64,000 nucleotides of DNA, from NCBI GenBank assembly GCA_017302455.1, contig JAFLDO010000002.1, positions 97,749-161,748 of the forward strand. The letters are read 5' to 3'. A program made the position numbers and the translations under genes. The notes beneath the pieces were generated by a model that saw only the letters and a program-made list of their open reading frames with translations, was not told the DNA's origin and ran no database searches. Below, piece by piece: positions 19,023-29,816 of this stretch. The DNA comes from Accumulibacter sp. Lineage in GTDB: Bacteria; Pseudomonadota; Gammaproteobacteria; Burkholderiales; Rhodocyclaceae. Each line of letters opens with the position of its first letter. Position 1 is the stretch's first letter.

Positions 19023-20615
19023 ATGTTGAACACGCCGGTTCGCAGCGAGCGCTTTTCCGAGACTCACTGGAAGTCGCTACGTTACTTCAACCTCTACCGG
19101 CTGGCGGTTGCGGCTCTGCTCTTCTCCGCCGCACTGCTTCACCCGTCGGCCTTTGCCGTTCTTGGTCCTGACCAGGGTCGTCAGCAACTGCTGGTCCTCG
19201 CCAGCCTGTATCTGCTGAGCACCGCCATAGCGGTGTTGCTTGCCTATCAGCTTCGTCGGCACGCGAGCATGCAGCTCACCGGTAGCGTGCTGGTCGATGT
19301 GCTGGTCATGACCCTGTTGATTCATGTCGGTGGTGGCCTGGGCAGTGGCCTCGGCTCAATGCTGCTGGTGACGCTGGCCGGTGCCGGGTTGGTTGGTCAG
19401 GGGCGCCTGGTGGTGTTCTATGCGGCAATGGCCACGCTGGCGATTCTCTTTGAGCAATCGTATCGGGCACTCCAGAACGACTTCGACGTGCTTGGATTCT
19501 TCAACGCTGGGGTGTTCAGTTCCGCCTTCTTCGCGGTCGCGGTGTCCGCTCGCCTGCTGGCGCGGCGGGTGATAGCCAACGAGGCGCTGGCGCTGCAGCG
19601 TGGTGTCGATCTGAAGAACCAGACGGTGATCAGCCAGCGCGTCATCGAAGAGATGCAGGACGGCGTCCTCGTGCTTAGCCGCGACGGCCGGGTCAAGCAG
19701 AGCAATCCACGGGCACGGCGGCTACTGGGCTTGAGTGGGGCAAGCGATTGTCTGTTGGCCGAGTGCTCGGCTGATCTGGCACAGGGTTTCGTTGCCTGGA
19801 GTCAGGGTGTCGACCAGGAATCGGTGCTCGCACGGGTGCCGGCGAGCGGCTTCGAATTGCGCGCCAGCTTTGTGCCGACCGAGACTTCCGACCGTGATGT
19901 GCTGGCGTTCCTGGAGGATATGGGTTCCTTGCGGGAGCAGGCGCGGCAGATGAAGCTGGCCGCACTCGGTCGTCTCACCGCCAACATTGCGCACGAGATC
20001 CGCAATCCCTTGTCGGCGATCAGTCATGCTGGCGAACTGCTGCGCGAGGAGCGGCGTGGCGAGATGCACGAGCGCTTGCTGCGCATCGTTCTGGACAACG
20101 CGCAGCGGCTCGATCGCATTGTCAGCGACGTCCTGGAACTCGGACGTCGTGATCGCGCCTATCGCGAGTCGATAGACCTGCGTCAGGCCTTGCCCTTGTT
20201 CATCGAAGAGTACCTGGTCAAGGAGGACTTGCCTGCAGACGTTCTCACGCTCGAGTTGGCAGGCTCGGCCACGCTCTGCTTTGATCGTTCGCATTTCCAC
20301 CAGGTGCTGTGGAACCTCCTCGGTAACGCCGTACGTCATTCGCGGCGTGCGGCGGGCAGCGTTCGGCTGGTCGTTCTTGATGGCCGGGTCGCTGGGCAGA
20401 TCGAACTGCATGTCATCGACGATGGCGAGGGGATCGATGATGCCTGCCGGGAGCAGATTTTCGAGCCGTTCTTCACCACGCACCACCGCGGCACCGGTCT
20501 GGGGCTCTATATCGCGCGCGAGTTGTCCGATGCCAATGGTGCCCAACTCGAACTGCTGGGCACCGGGCCCGGTGCCGATTTCCGTCTCTTGGGGAGGACT
20601 ACAGGATGTCACTAG
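19023..20615 (+). CDS. pilS: PilS-type sensor histidine kinase
   Basis: 530-residue membrane kinase. About six hydrophobic segments occupy residues 20-185, followed by a PAS-like region (about 200-300) and the kinase core with phospho-acceptor His324 in AHEIRNPLS. The N box is LWNLLGNAVRHS, with G boxes DDGEGID and GTGLGLYIA. PilS senses pilin in the membrane and controls PilR, which drives sigma-54-dependent pilA. It overlaps pilR by 10 bp. The closely related RegS/AtoS types are less likely given the membrane layout and neighbours. Confidence 0.88.
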   Translation: MLNTPVRSERFSETHWKSLRYFNLYRLAVAALLFSAALLHPSAFAVLGPDQGRQQLLVLASLYLLSTAIAVLLAYQLRRHASMQLTGSVLVDVLVMTLLIHVGGGLGSGLGSMLLVTLAGAGLVGQGRLVVFYAAMATLAILFEQSYRALQNDFDVLGFFNAGVFSSAFFAVAVSARLLARRVIANEALALQRGVDLKNQTVISQRVIEEMQDGVLVLSRDGRVKQSNPRARRLLGLSGASDCLLAECSADLAQGFVAWSQGVDQESVLARVPASGFELRASFVPTETSDRDVLAFLEDMGSLREQARQMKLAALGRLTANIAHEIRNPLSAISHAGELLREERRGEMHERLLRIVLDNAQRLDRIVSDVLELGRRDRAYRESIDLRQALPLFIEEYLVKEDLPADVLTLELAGSATLCFDRSHFHQVLWNLLGNAVRHSRRAAGSVRLVVLDGRVAGQIELHVIDDGEGIDDACREQIFEPFFTTHHRGTGLGLYIARELSDANGAQLELLGTGPGADFRLLGRTTGCH

Positions 20616-21976
20616 GCAAGGCGGAGCGGCGCCCGCGCGGCGAGTTGGCAAGAGTGCTGGTGGTCGACGACGAGGCGGATATCCGCGAACTGCTCGACCT
20701 GACCGTGGCTCGTATGGGCCTTTCGGCCGACTGCGCGGCAACTGTGGCGCAGGCGCGGCAGCTGCTCGAACAGCACCGCTATCAGCTGTGCCTTACCGAT
20801 ATGCGATTGCCCGACGGGGAGGGATTGGAGATCGTACGGCTGATCGGTGAGCGCTACGGCGAGACACCGGTGGCGGTGATAACGGCTTTCGGCAGCGCTC
20901 AGAACGCCGTCGCCGCGCTCAAGGCAGGAGCCTTTGACTATCTCGCGAAGCCGGTTGCGCTCGATCAATTGCGCAGCCTGATCAAGTCGGCGCTCAGTCT
21001 TCCCACAAGGAGTGGATCCAGCGAAGCCGGGCAGCCGTCGGGCGCTGCGGCGCAACTGATCGGCGAGTCGATGGCGATTGCCCAGGTGCGCCAGATGATC
21101 GAGAAGCTGGCACGCAGCCAGGCGCCGCTGTATGTCTCCGGCGAGTCGGGCACCGGCAAGGAACTCGCGGCACGCCTGATCCACGACCACAGCGCGCGCC
21201 GCACCGCGCCGTTCGTTCCGGTCAACTGCGGGGCGATTCCCGAGAACCTGATGGAAAGCGAGTTCTTCGGCTATCGCAAGGGCGCATTCACCGGCGCCGA
21301 CAGCGACCGCGCCGGTTTCTTCCAGGCGGCCACCGGTGGGACACTGTTTCTGGACGAGGTTGCCGATCTGCCGCTGTTGATGCAGGTCAAGCTCCTGCGT
21401 GCCATCCAGGAGAAGAAAGTGCGCAAGGTGGGCAGCACTGTCGAGGAGGCGGTCGATGTGCGCATCATCTCGGCGACCCACCGAATGCTCAAGGACTGTG
21501 TTGACGCCGGATCGTTTCGTCAGGATCTCTATTACCGTCTGAACGTCATCGAACTCAGGATGCCGCCCCTGCGCGAGCGTCAGGAAGATGTCGAGCCCCT
21601 GGTCGCGGCGCTGCTGGTGCGCATCTGCGGAGCGCAGCCGCCGCGCGTCGAGGCGGCAGCCATGCGCGCGCTGAAGGCGTACAGCTTTCCCGGGAATGTC
21701 CGGGAACTGGAGAATGTCCTCGAGCGGGCTACCGCCTTGTGCAGCAACGACACGGTGCTGATCGACGATCTGCAACTGGCTCCGGTCATGGCGGTGAGTG
21801 ACAGCGTGGGCAGGGATGGCGAAACTCTGGACGACTACATCAACCGTGTCGAGAAGCAGGCAATCGTCGAAGCCTTGACGAAGACCGACTTCAACCGGAC
21901 GGCGGCTGCCAGACTGCTCGGCGTGACCTTTCGCTCGCTGCGCTATCGTATCGAACGGCTGGGCATCGAAGAGTGA
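20606..21976 (+). CDS. pilR: PilR-type sigma-54 response regulator
   Basis: 456-residue NtrC-family activator. The receiver domain has phospho-acceptor Asp65 in CLTDMRLPDG. The AAA+ domain has Walker A GESGTGKE at 179-186 and the sigma-54 contact loop GAFTGA at 226-231. A Fis-type helix-turn-helix ends the protein (FNRTAAARLLGVTFRSLRYRIERLGI). Partner of PilS, which it overlaps by 10 bp. Pilin genes are not in the window. It overlaps ampD by 4 bp, so ampD is co-translated. Confidence 0.92.
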   Translation: MSLGKAERRPRGELARVLVVDDEADIRELLDLTVARMGLSADCAATVAQARQLLEQHRYQLCLTDMRLPDGEGLEIVRLIGERYGETPVAVITAFGSAQNAVAALKAGAFDYLAKPVALDQLRSLIKSALSLPTRSGSSEAGQPSGAAAQLIGESMAIAQVRQMIEKLARSQAPLYVSGESGTGKELAARLIHDHSARRTAPFVPVNCGAIPENLMESEFFGYRKGAFTGADSDRAGFFQAATGGTLFLDEVADLPLLMQVKLLRAIQEKKVRKVGSTVEEAVDVRIISATHRMLKDCVDAGSFRQDLYYRLNVIELRMPPLRERQEDVEPLVAALLVRICGAQPPRVEAAAMRALKAYSFPGNVRELENVLERATALCSNDTVLIDDLQLAPVMAVSDSVGRDGETLDDYINRVEKQAIVEALTKTDFNRTAAARLLGVTFRSLRYRIERLGIEE

Positions 21977-22560
21977 GTCGTCTGGCCGATGGCGCGCCGG
22001 CGATGCCGGCGGGTGGCTGGCTTGATGAGGCGCTGCATATCGTGTCGCCAAATCGTGACCCGCGCCCGCCTGGCGAAGTCGTGTCGATGATCGTCATCCA
22101 CGCGATCAGCCTGCCGCCGGCGCGTTTTGGCGGCGACGGCATTGCGCGGCTGTTTACCAATCGACTGGATCCTGCTGCCCACCCGTACTTCGCGCAGATC
22201 ATCGGCTTGCGCGTCTCCGCGCATTTCCTGGTTCGTCGCGACGGCGAGTTGATACAGTTCGTTTCCTGTCGGGAGCGTGCCTGGCATGCCGGCCTTTCCG
22301 CGTGGAAGGGACGCCAGGGCTGCAACGACTTTTCGTTGGGAATCGAGCTGGAGGGCTGCGACGAGTCGCCCTTTGAAGACGCCCAGTACTCCTGTCTGCT
22401 GGCGCTTGTCGGCAGGTTGTGCGCTGGCTATCCGATCGACGCGGTGGTCGGGCACAGCGATATCTCCCCAGGGCGGAAGACTGACCCGGGACCCTGCTTC
22501 GACTGGCGGCGCCTGGGATCGATCGGCGAGTTGCCCGGCGACCTGCCGCGACGCCGATGA
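21973..22560 (+). CDS. ampD: 1,6-anhydro-N-acetylmuramyl-L-alanine amidase
   Basis: 195-residue cytoplasmic zinc amidase of peptidoglycan recycling. It removes the peptide from anhydro-muropeptides and thereby affects AmpR signalling. Likely zinc ligands are the His in IVIHAISLPP, the His in VVGHSDISPGRKTDPGPCFDW, and the Asp of KTDPG. RVSAHFLVRRDGEL and AWHAG are family hallmarks. The GTG start overlaps the pilR stop by 4 bp. This pilSR-ampD order is common in betaproteobacteria. Confidence 0.93.
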   Translation: MSRLADGAPAMPAGGWLDEALHIVSPNRDPRPPGEVVSMIVIHAISLPPARFGGDGIARLFTNRLDPAAHPYFAQIIGLRVSAHFLVRRDGELIQFVSCRERAWHAGLSAWKGRQGCNDFSLGIELEGCDESPFEDAQYSCLLALVGRLCAGYPIDAVVGHSDISPGRKTDPGPCFDWRRLGSIGELPGDLPRRR

Positions 22561-22668
22561 CCCTGCTCTGGGCCGTGTAGCGGTCTGCGAGCGCGCTGGT
22601 ACGTTCCTGTCCCGCGTCGGCAGGCTTTGCCCGCACTCGCCCCGCGACACCGCTCCGTGCGGCGTGGC

Positions 22669-23829
22669 TCAGCCGAGATACCTGCGGATTCGCTCGGCGG
22701 CTTCCGCCAGGCGTTCAACACCGGTGGTGTACGCGAAGCGCAGGTGCTTTTCCGGCGCGTTGCTGCCGAAGTCGAGGCCTGGTGTCGCGGCGACCCCGGT
22801 CGCATCGAGCAGGTCGTGCGCGAAGCGCTCGCTGTCGTCGGTCAGTTCGCTGCAATTCGCGTAGAGGTAGAAGGCGCCCTCCGCTCTAGCCGGCAAGCGG
22901 AAGCCAAGCGCCGTCAGGGCCGGGCCCAGGAAGTCCCGCCGACGCCTGAACTCCTGGCGTCGCGCTTCGAGGATGCTGATCGTCGCGGGAGCAAAGGCGG
23001 CGAGCGCCGCGTGTTGCGCTGGTGCCGACGGTGAGATGAACAGGTTCTGTGCGAGCTTTTCGATGTCGCGGCTGAAGCGTTCGGGAATGACCAGCCAGCC
23101 CAGTCGCCAGCCGGTCATGTTGAAATACTTGGAGAAGCTCTGCACGACAAAAATGTCATCACCAAATTGCAGTGCCGTCGAGGCGTCACGCTCGTAGCTC
23201 AGCCCGTGGTAGATCTCGTCGACGAGCAATTGTCCCCCCTGTTGGCGAACAAAGCCGGCAATGGCCGCCAGCACGTCGTCGTCGAGCAGGGTGCCGGTTG
23301 GGTTGGCCGGCGAGGCGAGCAGCGCGCCTGCCGTGCGCTCGTTCCAGTGCGCTTCGAAATCGGCGAGTGTCGGCTGGAAGTTGTTCTCGGGGTGGACGAG
23401 CATGCCGATGGGCACTCCCTCGAAGCTGCGCACGAAGTTGCGGTTGCAGGGATAACCCGGGTCGGTGAGAAGCCATTCGCTGCCGGGTTCGGCGAGGCAG
23501 GCCATGGCCAGCAGCAGTGCCCCGGAAGCCCCGGCGGTGACGACGATACGCGATGACGGGATGGTGATGCCGTAGCGCGTGGCGTAGAACGCGGCGATGG
23601 CACTGCGTAGTTCGGGGAGTCCGAGTGCCGGCGTATAGAACACGCGGCCGGTAGCGACATGCGCCTGGGCAGCGGCGAGGATCGGCTCGGGGGTCGGGAA
23701 ATCCGGTTCGCCGACTTCCATGTGGATGATGTCGCGCCCGGTGGCCGCCAGTGCTCTGGCGTGCGCCATCAACTCCATGACGTGGAAAGGGGCGATGTCG
23801 GCTAGGCGGCTGGCGGGAAAGGTCGGCAT
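22669..23829 (-). CDS. Pyridoxal phosphate-dependent class I/II aminotransferase
   Basis: 386-residue fold-type I aminotransferase. The PLP lysine is in SFSKYFNMTGWRLGW, with VTAGASGALLLAM, SPANPTGTLL and DEIYHGLSY as other active-site segments, and the final Arg region HLRFAYTTGVERL. It resembles the aspartate/alanine group often annotated as YbdL or AlaA-like; the exact amino acid cannot be told. It is a single gene between ampD (convergent) and pckG; the pckG terminator lies in the 105-bp gap upstream. Confidence 0.86.
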   Translation of the reverse strand: MPTFPASRLADIAPFHVMELMAHARALAATGRDIIHMEVGEPDFPTPEPILAAAQAHVATGRVFYTPALGLPELRSAIAAFYATRYGITIPSSRIVVTAGASGALLLAMACLAEPGSEWLLTDPGYPCNRNFVRSFEGVPIGMLVHPENNFQPTLADFEAHWNERTAGALLASPANPTGTLLDDDVLAAIAGFVRQQGGQLLVDEIYHGLSYERDASTALQFGDDIFVVQSFSKYFNMTGWRLGWLVIPERFSRDIEKLAQNLFISPSAPAQHAALAAFAPATISILEARRQEFRRRRDFLGPALTALGFRLPARAEGAFYLYANCSELTDDSERFAHDLLDATGVAATPGLDFGSNAPEKHLRFAYTTGVERLAEAAERIRRYLG

Positions 23830-23887
23830 GAACTGGTGACGGTATTGGTGAAAGCGGACAGTTTACCGATACGGCGTCAACCATGCG

Positions 23888-23913
23888 AAAAAAAAGGCCG
23901 CCCGCAGGCGGCC
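23888..23913 (-). terminator. Rho-independent terminator of pckG
   Basis: On the minus strand GGCCGCC, four-base loop, GGCGGCC, then eight T. It lies 21 bp after the pckG stop and separates it from the aminotransferase gene. Confidence 0.92.
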
Positions 23914-23934
23914 TCCACGGATGACACGGAATGC

Positions 23935-25782
23935 TCAGGCTGCCTGGAATTCCTTCTCGAACTTGTCGCGAACGTCGGCAAGCTTGGCAGGCAACTTGTC
24001 GCCCATCTTGCCGAACCAGTCCTTGACCCCTTCGAGTTCGCTCAGCCAGGCCTGCTTGTCGAGGCTGGTGACGCCGGCGAATTCCGCCTTGGAGAAGTCG
24101 GTACCGGACCAGTCCATGTCTTCGTAGTTGGGCATCCAGCCGAGAGTCGTTTCGACGCCGGAGGCCTTGCCCTCGCAACGTTCGATGATCCACTTGAGGA
24201 CGCGCGCGTTGTCGCCGAAGCCGGGCCAGGCGAACTCGCCTTTTTCATTCATGCGGAACCAGTTGACCATGAAGATCGGCACCGGCTGGTCGGTGACGCT
24301 ACCCATCTTCAGCCAGTGGCTGTAGTAGTCGGCCATGTTGTAGCCGCAGAAGGGCAGCATGGCGAACGGGTCGCGGCGGACGACACCCTGCTGGCCGAAG
24401 GCGGCGGCAGTCGTTTCGGAACCGAGCGTGGCGGCAGCGTAGACACCATGTTCCCAGTCGCGGGTCTGGCAAACCAGCGGTACGGTCGATGCACGACGGC
24501 CACCGAAGAGAAAGGCCGAGATCGGCACGCCTTCGGTGCTCTGCCACTGGTCGTCGATACACGGGCATTGCGCAGCGGGCGCCGTGAAGCGGGAGTTCGG
24601 GTGCGCTGCCTTGGTGCCCTTCTCCTTGGCGATTTCCGGCGTCCAGTCGTTGCCCTGCCAGTCGATGGCGTGTGCGGGCGCCGGGCCCATGCCTTCCCAC
24701 CAGACATCGCCGTCGTCGGTCAGCGCGACGTTGGTGAAGATGGTGTTCTCGGCGAGCGAGGCCATGGCATTGAAGTTGGTCTTGTCGTTGGTGCCCGGGG
24801 CAACGCCGAAGAAGCCGGCTTCCGGGTTGATCGCGTAGAGACGGGTGACGCCGTCCTTGTCCTTGCGCGGCTTGATCCAGGCGATGTCGTCGCCGATGGT
24901 GGTGATCTTCCAGCCGTTCAGGCTTTGCGGCGGCACCAGCATCGCGAAATTGGTCTTGCCGCAGGCCGACGGGAACGCTGCCGCCACGTAGTGCTTGTCG
25001 CCGGCAGGCGATTCGACGCCGAGGATCAGCATGTGTTCGGCCAGCCAACCGTCGTCACGCGCCATGTTGGAGGCGATGCGCAGCGCCAGGCACTTCTTGC
25101 CGAGCAGCGCGTTGCCGCCGTAGCCCGAACCGTAGGACCAGATTTCGCGCGTTTCGGGATAGTGGACGATGTACTTGGTGGTCGGGTTGCACGGCCAGCG
25201 CGGATCCTTCTGGCCGGGCTCCTTCGGTGCGCCGATCGAGTGCACGCACGGAACGAAGGCGCCGTCGGTACCGAGGACCGGGAAGACGTCCTTGCCCATG
25301 CGGGTCATGATGCGCATATTGACCACCACATAGGCGCTGTCGGAGATCTCGATGCCGATCTGGGCGATCGGCGAGCCGATCGGACCCATCGAGAACGGGA
25401 TGACGTACATCGTGCGGCCCTTCATGCAGCCCTTGAAGAGGCCGCTGAGGATGCCGCGCATCTTGGCCGGATCTTCCCAGTTATTGGTCGGGCCGGCGTC
25501 TTCCTTCTTCTCGGAGCAGATATAGGTGCGGTCTTCGACGCGGGCAACGTCGGATGGATCGGAGAATGCGAGGAAGGAGTTCTTGCGCTTCTTGAGCTTG
25601 GTGAAGGTACCGGCTTCGACGAGCTCGGCGCAGAGGCGATCGTATTCTTCTTGCGTGCCGTCAGCCCAGACGACCTGGGCAGGCTCGGTGAGTGCCGCGA
25701 TTTCGGCGACCCATTTCTTCAGGCGTTCGTGTTTGACGTAGTCGGGGGCGTTGATGGAGACAGTCTGGTTCATGGTAATCAC
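23935..25782 (-). CDS. pckG: Phosphoenolpyruvate carboxykinase (GTP)
   Basis: 615-residue GTP-type PEPCK, interconverting oxaloacetate and phosphoenolpyruvate. The kinase-1a P-loop FPSACGKTN (Lys276) is preceded by the [12 protein letters not shown] block, and the C-terminal guanine-binding region includes [26 protein letters not shown]. Length is normal for the GTP enzyme, unlike the ATP type of enterobacteria. It diverges from malic enzyme across 355 bp, so the two key genes of the PEP/pyruvate/C4 node share a control region. A strong terminator follows. Confidence 0.96.
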   Translation of the reverse strand: MITMNQTVSINAPDYVKHERLKKWVAEIAALTEPAQVVWADGTQEEYDRLCAELVEAGTFTKLKKRKNSFLAFSDPSDVARVEDRTYICSEKKEDAGPTNNWEDPAKMRGILSGLFKGCMKGRTMYVIPFSMGPIGSPIAQIGIEISDSAYVVVNMRIMTRMGKDVFPVLGTDGAFVPCVHSIGAPKEPGQKDPRWPCNPTTKYIVHYPETREIWSYGSGYGGNALLGKKCLALRIASNMARDDGWLAEHMLILGVESPAGDKHYVAAAFPSACGKTNFAMLVPPQSLNGWKITTIGDDIAWIKPRKDKDGVTRLYAINPEAGFFGVAPGTNDKTNFNAMASLAENTIFTNVALTDDGDVWWEGMGPAPAHAIDWQGNDWTPEIAKEKGTKAAHPNSRFTAPAAQCPCIDDQWQSTEGVPISAFLFGGRRASTVPLVCQTRDWEHGVYAAATLGSETTAAAFGQQGVVRRDPFAMLPFCGYNMADYYSHWLKMGSVTDQPVPIFMVNWFRMNEKGEFAWPGFGDNARVLKWIIERCEGKASGVETTLGWMPNYEDMDWSGTDFSKAEFAGVTSLDKQAWLSELEGVKDWFGKMGDKLPAKLADVRDKFEKEFQAA

Positions 25783-26137
25783 TCTCGAAGGAAGGTAGAG
25801 AAGCGGGACTTACCGTGGCGCGGCGCGCGCGGAGCCTGACCAACAGAGCCGGGGAGCGGAGTCGTCCGTCCAGGTCCGTGGGATGCGACGCGTCGGTCGC
25901 GGCTGGCGAGGAACAAGCCCAGTGCAGGGGGGTGAGATCAGCATGCTAGGCAGTGGTGCTACAAGGAAGTGATGGTTTGTGTAATTATGCCACAGCTGCG
26001 CCCCGCACCAACGATCCGTCGACAGTTGCCGTTGTGTCGAGCCGATGCCTGGACGACACTGCTGGGCCTTCGGCGAGCGCTCATCGGGCAAGCCACCAGC
26101 AGTCGCTGCGGCACCAAATTCCGTGAGGAGAATGAAA
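25783..26137. other. 355-bp divergent control region of pckG and maeB
   Basis: No gene is visible here. The stretch must hold the leaders and promoters of both genes. The only AT-rich patch is around 25977-25990, where CATAAT can be read on the minus strand and TAATTA on the plus strand, neither with a convincing -35. A good ribosome site (GAGGAG, 26125-26130) serves maeB. Confidence 0.5.
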
Positions 26138-28438
26138 ATGAACAACGACAAGGACCAGTTGCGCACGGCCGCCCTTTTCTACCATCGCAATCCCAAGCCG
26201 GGCAAGATTTCACTGCAGCCGACCACCCAGCTCACCAATCAGTACGATCTTTCCATGGCCTACTCTCCCGGCGTGGCCGCGGCCTGTGAGGAGATCGTCG
26301 CCATTCCCGCGGAGGTCAGTACGCTGACGTCGCGCGCCAATCTGGTCGGCGTCATCACCAATGGCACAGCTGTCCTCGGCCTTGGCGCGATCGGTCCGCT
26401 GGCGGCGAAGCCGGTGATGGAAGGCAAGGCGGTCCTGTTCAAGAAGTTCGCGAATATCGACGTCTTCGACCTCGAGATCGAGGAACGGGATCCGGAGCGT
26501 CTGGTGGAGATCATTGCCTCGCTGGAGCCGACGTTTGGTGGTATCAACCTCGAGGACATCAAGGCACCGGAGTGCTTCTACGTCGAGAGGAAGCTGCGCG
26601 AACGGATGAAGATTCCGGTGTTTCATGACGACCAACACGGGACGGCGATCGTCGTCGGAGCCGCGATCCTCAATGGTCTGTTCCTGCAGGGCAAGGAACT
26701 CGATCAGGTGAAGGTGGTCACCTCGGGTGCCGGCGCTGCCGCGCTCGCCTGCCTTGACCTGCTCGTCATGCTCGGTATCCCGGTTGAGAACATCTGGGTG
26801 ACCGACATCAAGGGGCTGGTCTACGCGGGGCGGGTCGAGGAGATGGATGAGATCAAGGGGCGCTACGCCAAGGAGACCGACGCGCGCACCCTGGGTGAAG
26901 TCATCGAGGGCGCCGACGTCTTCCTCGGCTTGTCGGCCGGAGGCGTTCTCAAGCCGGAGATGGTTGCCAGGATGGCGCCCAGGCCACTGGTCATGGCGCT
27001 CGCCAACCCCAACCCGGAAATCAGACCGGAAGAGGTCAAGGCGGTGCGTAGCGATGCGATCATCGCTACCGGTCGCTCCGACTATCCCAACCAGGTCAAC
27101 AATGTGCTGTGTTTCCCCTTCATTTTCCGCGGCGCGCTCGACGTCGGGGCGAGCACGATCACGGAAGCGATGAAGCTGGCCGCTGTCAAGGCGATTGCCG
27201 AACTGGCGCGCGTCGAGCAGTCCGAGGTGGCAGCCAAGGCCTACGGTGAGCAGGTCGGCAACTTCGGTCCCGAATACCTGATTCCGAATCCATTCGACCC
27301 GCGCCTGATCGGCAAGATCGCGCCGGCGGTTGCCGAGGCGGCCATGGAATCCGGAGTCGCGACCCGGCCGATCAAGGACATCGATGCCTATCGGGAGAGT
27401 CTCGACGAATTCGTCTATCACTTCGGCCTGATCATGAAGCCAGTCTTCTCGCAGGCCAAGCAGGCACCCAGACGCATCGTCTTTGCCGAGGGGGGTGACG
27501 AGCGCGTCCTGCGTGCCGTACAGGTGATCGTCGACGAAGGGATCGCGAAGCCCATCCTGATTGGCCATCCCGGCGACATCGTCCGCAAGCTCGAGACGCT
27601 GAACCTGCGTGTGCGTCCGGGGACCGACTTCGAAATCGTTGCCGCCGACTACAGCGACTTCTTCGAGTCGCACTTCGAGCCTTACTGGAAAGAGTACCGG
27701 CGCCTTACCGAGCGCAAGGGGGTTTCAGCCGATTTTGCCAGGCGCGAGGTGCGCCGTCGGGCGACGCTGTTCGGTTCGCTGATGGTGCGCATGGGCGATG
27801 CCGACGGTCTGATTTGCGGCACCTTCGGTCGCCACGCCGTGCATCGCGAGTATGTCGAGAATGTCGTCGGTCTGGCACCCGGTGCCAGCAATCTCTATGC
27901 GATGAGCGTCCTGCTCCTGCCGGATCGTACGCTGTTCCTTGCCGATACCTACATCAACTACGATCCCTCCGCCGAACAGTTGGCGGACATGACCCTGCTG
28001 GCGGCCGAAGAAGTCCGCCGCTTTGGTGTGACGCCGCGCGTTGCTTTGCTGTCGCATTCGTCCTTTGGTACCGACAACACGCCGACGGCGCTGAAGATGC
28101 GCGCAGCGCTGCGCTTGTTGAAGGAGCGGGCGCCGCGCCTGGAAGTCGAGGGAGAAATGCACGGTGACGCCGCGCTCGACGACTCCATCCGGCAACGGGT
28201 CTTTCCCGGCGACGCTCGTCTCAAGGGGCAGGCCAACCTGCTCATCATGCCGACGCTGGACGCGGCCAACATCTCCTTCAACCTGCTCAAGATTGCCTCT
28301 GGCGACAACCTCACCATCGGACCCATCCTCCTCGGCGCCGCCCAGCCGGTGAACATCCTGACGGCTACGGCGACCGTGCGCAGGATCGTCAACATGACGG
28401 CGCTGACGGTCGTCGAGAAGCTCATGAACGAGCGCTGA
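26138..28438 (+). CDS. maeB: NADP-dependent malic enzyme with phosphotransacetylase-like domain
   Basis: 766-residue MaeB-type enzyme, oxidising and decarboxylating malate to pyruvate. The N-terminal malic domain (about 1-430) carries [24 protein letters not shown] and the dinucleotide fold [17 protein letters not shown]. The C-terminal domain (about 440-766) resembles phosphate acetyltransferase and is thought to be regulatory, responding to acetyl-CoA. The ATG at 26138 has GAGGAG seven bases before it; the ATG at 26132 is too close. It diverges from pckG. Confidence 0.94.
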   Translation: MNNDKDQLRTAALFYHRNPKPGKISLQPTTQLTNQYDLSMAYSPGVAAACEEIVAIPAEVSTLTSRANLVGVITNGTAVLGLGAIGPLAAKPVMEGKAVLFKKFANIDVFDLEIEERDPERLVEIIASLEPTFGGINLEDIKAPECFYVERKLRERMKIPVFHDDQHGTAIVVGAAILNGLFLQGKELDQVKVVTSGAGAAALACLDLLVMLGIPVENIWVTDIKGLVYAGRVEEMDEIKGRYAKETDARTLGEVIEGADVFLGLSAGGVLKPEMVARMAPRPLVMALANPNPEIRPEEVKAVRSDAIIATGRSDYPNQVNNVLCFPFIFRGALDVGASTITEAMKLAAVKAIAELARVEQSEVAAKAYGEQVGNFGPEYLIPNPFDPRLIGKIAPAVAEAAMESGVATRPIKDIDAYRESLDEFVYHFGLIMKPVFSQAKQAPRRIVFAEGGDERVLRAVQVIVDEGIAKPILIGHPGDIVRKLETLNLRVRPGTDFEIVAADYSDFFESHFEPYWKEYRRLTERKGVSADFARREVRRRATLFGSLMVRMGDADGLICGTFGRHAVHREYVENVVGLAPGASNLYAMSVLLLPDRTLFLADTYINYDPSAEQLADMTLLAAEEVRRFGVTPRVALLSHSSFGTDNTPTALKMRAALRLLKERAPRLEVEGEMHGDAALDDSIRQRVFPGDARLKGQANLLIMPTLDAANISFNLLKIASGDNLTIGPILLGAAQPVNILTATATVRRIVNMTALTVVEKLMNER

Positions 28439-28450
28439 GCAAGCCGGGAG

Positions 28451-28479
28451 GCCCGGAGCGGGCGCCGCGCGCTCCGGGC
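28451..28479 (+). terminator. Hairpin downstream of maeB
   Basis: A perfect 10-bp inverted repeat, GCCCGGAGCG / CGCTCCGGGC, with a nine-base loop, 13 bp after the maeB stop. A second 7-bp hairpin (GCTGTCC / GGACAGC) lies at 28494-28510. Neither has a T-run. Confidence 0.5.
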
Positions 28480-28555
28480 TGTGGGCCGCGGGAGCTGTCC
28501 GACGGACAGCACCGGTCCAGCCCCCGGGTTCGCGATCGCACACCGACGGGGGCCT

Positions 28556-29689
28556 ATGCCACACGCCAAGACTGCCTTGATCCTCAGTGGAGGCGGCGCC
28601 CGTGCCGCGTATCAGGTGGGCGTCCTGCAGGCCATTCGCGAACTGCATGGCGATTCCAGCCGGAATCCCTTTCCCATTCTCTGTGGTACGTCGGCCGGCG
28701 CCGTCAACGCCGCGACCCTGGCTTGCCATGCCGGCAACTTCAGCGCTGCGGTAGACGCGCTGGTCGATGTCTGGCGCAACATGCACGCCAGTCAGATCTA
28801 CCGGGCCGATCCCGTGGGGATGGGCGTGGCCGGTGCGCGCTGGTTGAGCGCCTTGCTGTTCGGCTGGGTAATCAGGCGCAGTCCGCAGGCGCTGCTCGAC
28901 AATCAACCCTTACGGCGATTGCTCGAGCGGCAGCTGGATTTTCGCAGCATCGAGCGTTCGATTGCCAGGGGTTCGCTGTATGCGGTCAGCATCACGGCAT
29001 CTGGTTATGCGACCGGTCACAGCGTCAGCTTCTTTCAGGCCCATCCCGAGGTGGCGACGTGGCGGCGGACGCAACGTACGGGCTGTCGAACACGCCTTTC
29101 GGTTGAACATCTGATGGCGTCAAGTGCGATTCCCTTCATTTTCCCGGCCGTACATCTCCATCGCGAGTATTTCGGCGACGGATCGATGCGCCAGCTGGCG
29201 CCGATCTCACCGGCAATCCATCTCGGGGCTGAGAAGGTTCTGATCATCGGGGTTGGTCAGGTGAGGGAAGTGTTGACGCGGCAAAGTTCGCGGCGCTACC
29301 CGACCCTGGCGCAGATTGCGGGGCATGCGCTGGCGTCGATTTTCCTCGACAGTCTGGCCGTGGATATCGAGCGGATGGAACGTATCAACCGCACCCTCTC
29401 CCAAATTCCGCAGTCATTGCGAGAGCAGGGCGACCTTCGCCTGCGTCCGGTGCACTCTCTTGTGATTTCTCCGTCCCAGCGTCTCGACGATCTGGCCGCA
29501 CGGCATGCACATGCCCTGCCGTGGGCGGTAAGGACCCTGCTGCGCGGCCTGGGTGCCATGAATCGACGTGGCGGCGCACTGACCAGCTATCTCCTCTTCG
29601 AGCAGGCCTATACCGGTGCGTTGATCGATCTGGGCTACACGGACGCGATGGCGCGGCGAGACGACGTCACCGCATTTCTTGAACTGTGA
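28556..29689 (+). CDS. Patatin-like phospholipase family protein
   Basis: 377-residue serine hydrolase of the patatin/RssA type. The oxyanion loop is LSGGGARAAYQVG, the nucleophile elbow GTSAG, and the dyad Asp lies in YFGDGSMRQ. A hydrophobic stretch near residues 95-110 (ARWLSALLFGWVI) may attach to membrane. The C-terminal part (about 250-377) is typical of long bacterial patatins. Likely acts on phospholipids or neutral lipids; the substrate is unknown. It begins 117 bp after maeB and probably has separate expression because of the hairpins between. Confidence 0.88.
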   Translation: MPHAKTALILSGGGARAAYQVGVLQAIRELHGDSSRNPFPILCGTSAGAVNAATLACHAGNFSAAVDALVDVWRNMHASQIYRADPVGMGVAGARWLSALLFGWVIRRSPQALLDNQPLRRLLERQLDFRSIERSIARGSLYAVSITASGYATGHSVSFFQAHPEVATWRRTQRTGCRTRLSVEHLMASSAIPFIFPAVHLHREYFGDGSMRQLAPISPAIHLGAEKVLIIGVGQVREVLTRQSSRRYPTLAQIAGHALASIFLDSLAVDIERMERINRTLSQIPQSLREQGDLRLRPVHSLVISPSQRLDDLAARHAHALPWAVRTLLRGLGAMNRRGGALTSYLLFEQAYTGALIDLGYTDAMARRDDVTAFLEL

Positions 29690-29816
29690 ATCTGTGAAGC
29701 CTCCTGATGTGCTACATTACATACTGTGCCTATCTCTCTATTTTTCTTCGTCTATGCTTCAGAAGTGATGGGCTGTTGTAGAATCGTTATGAACAAAATG
29801 TTGCAGGAGGCTTGCG

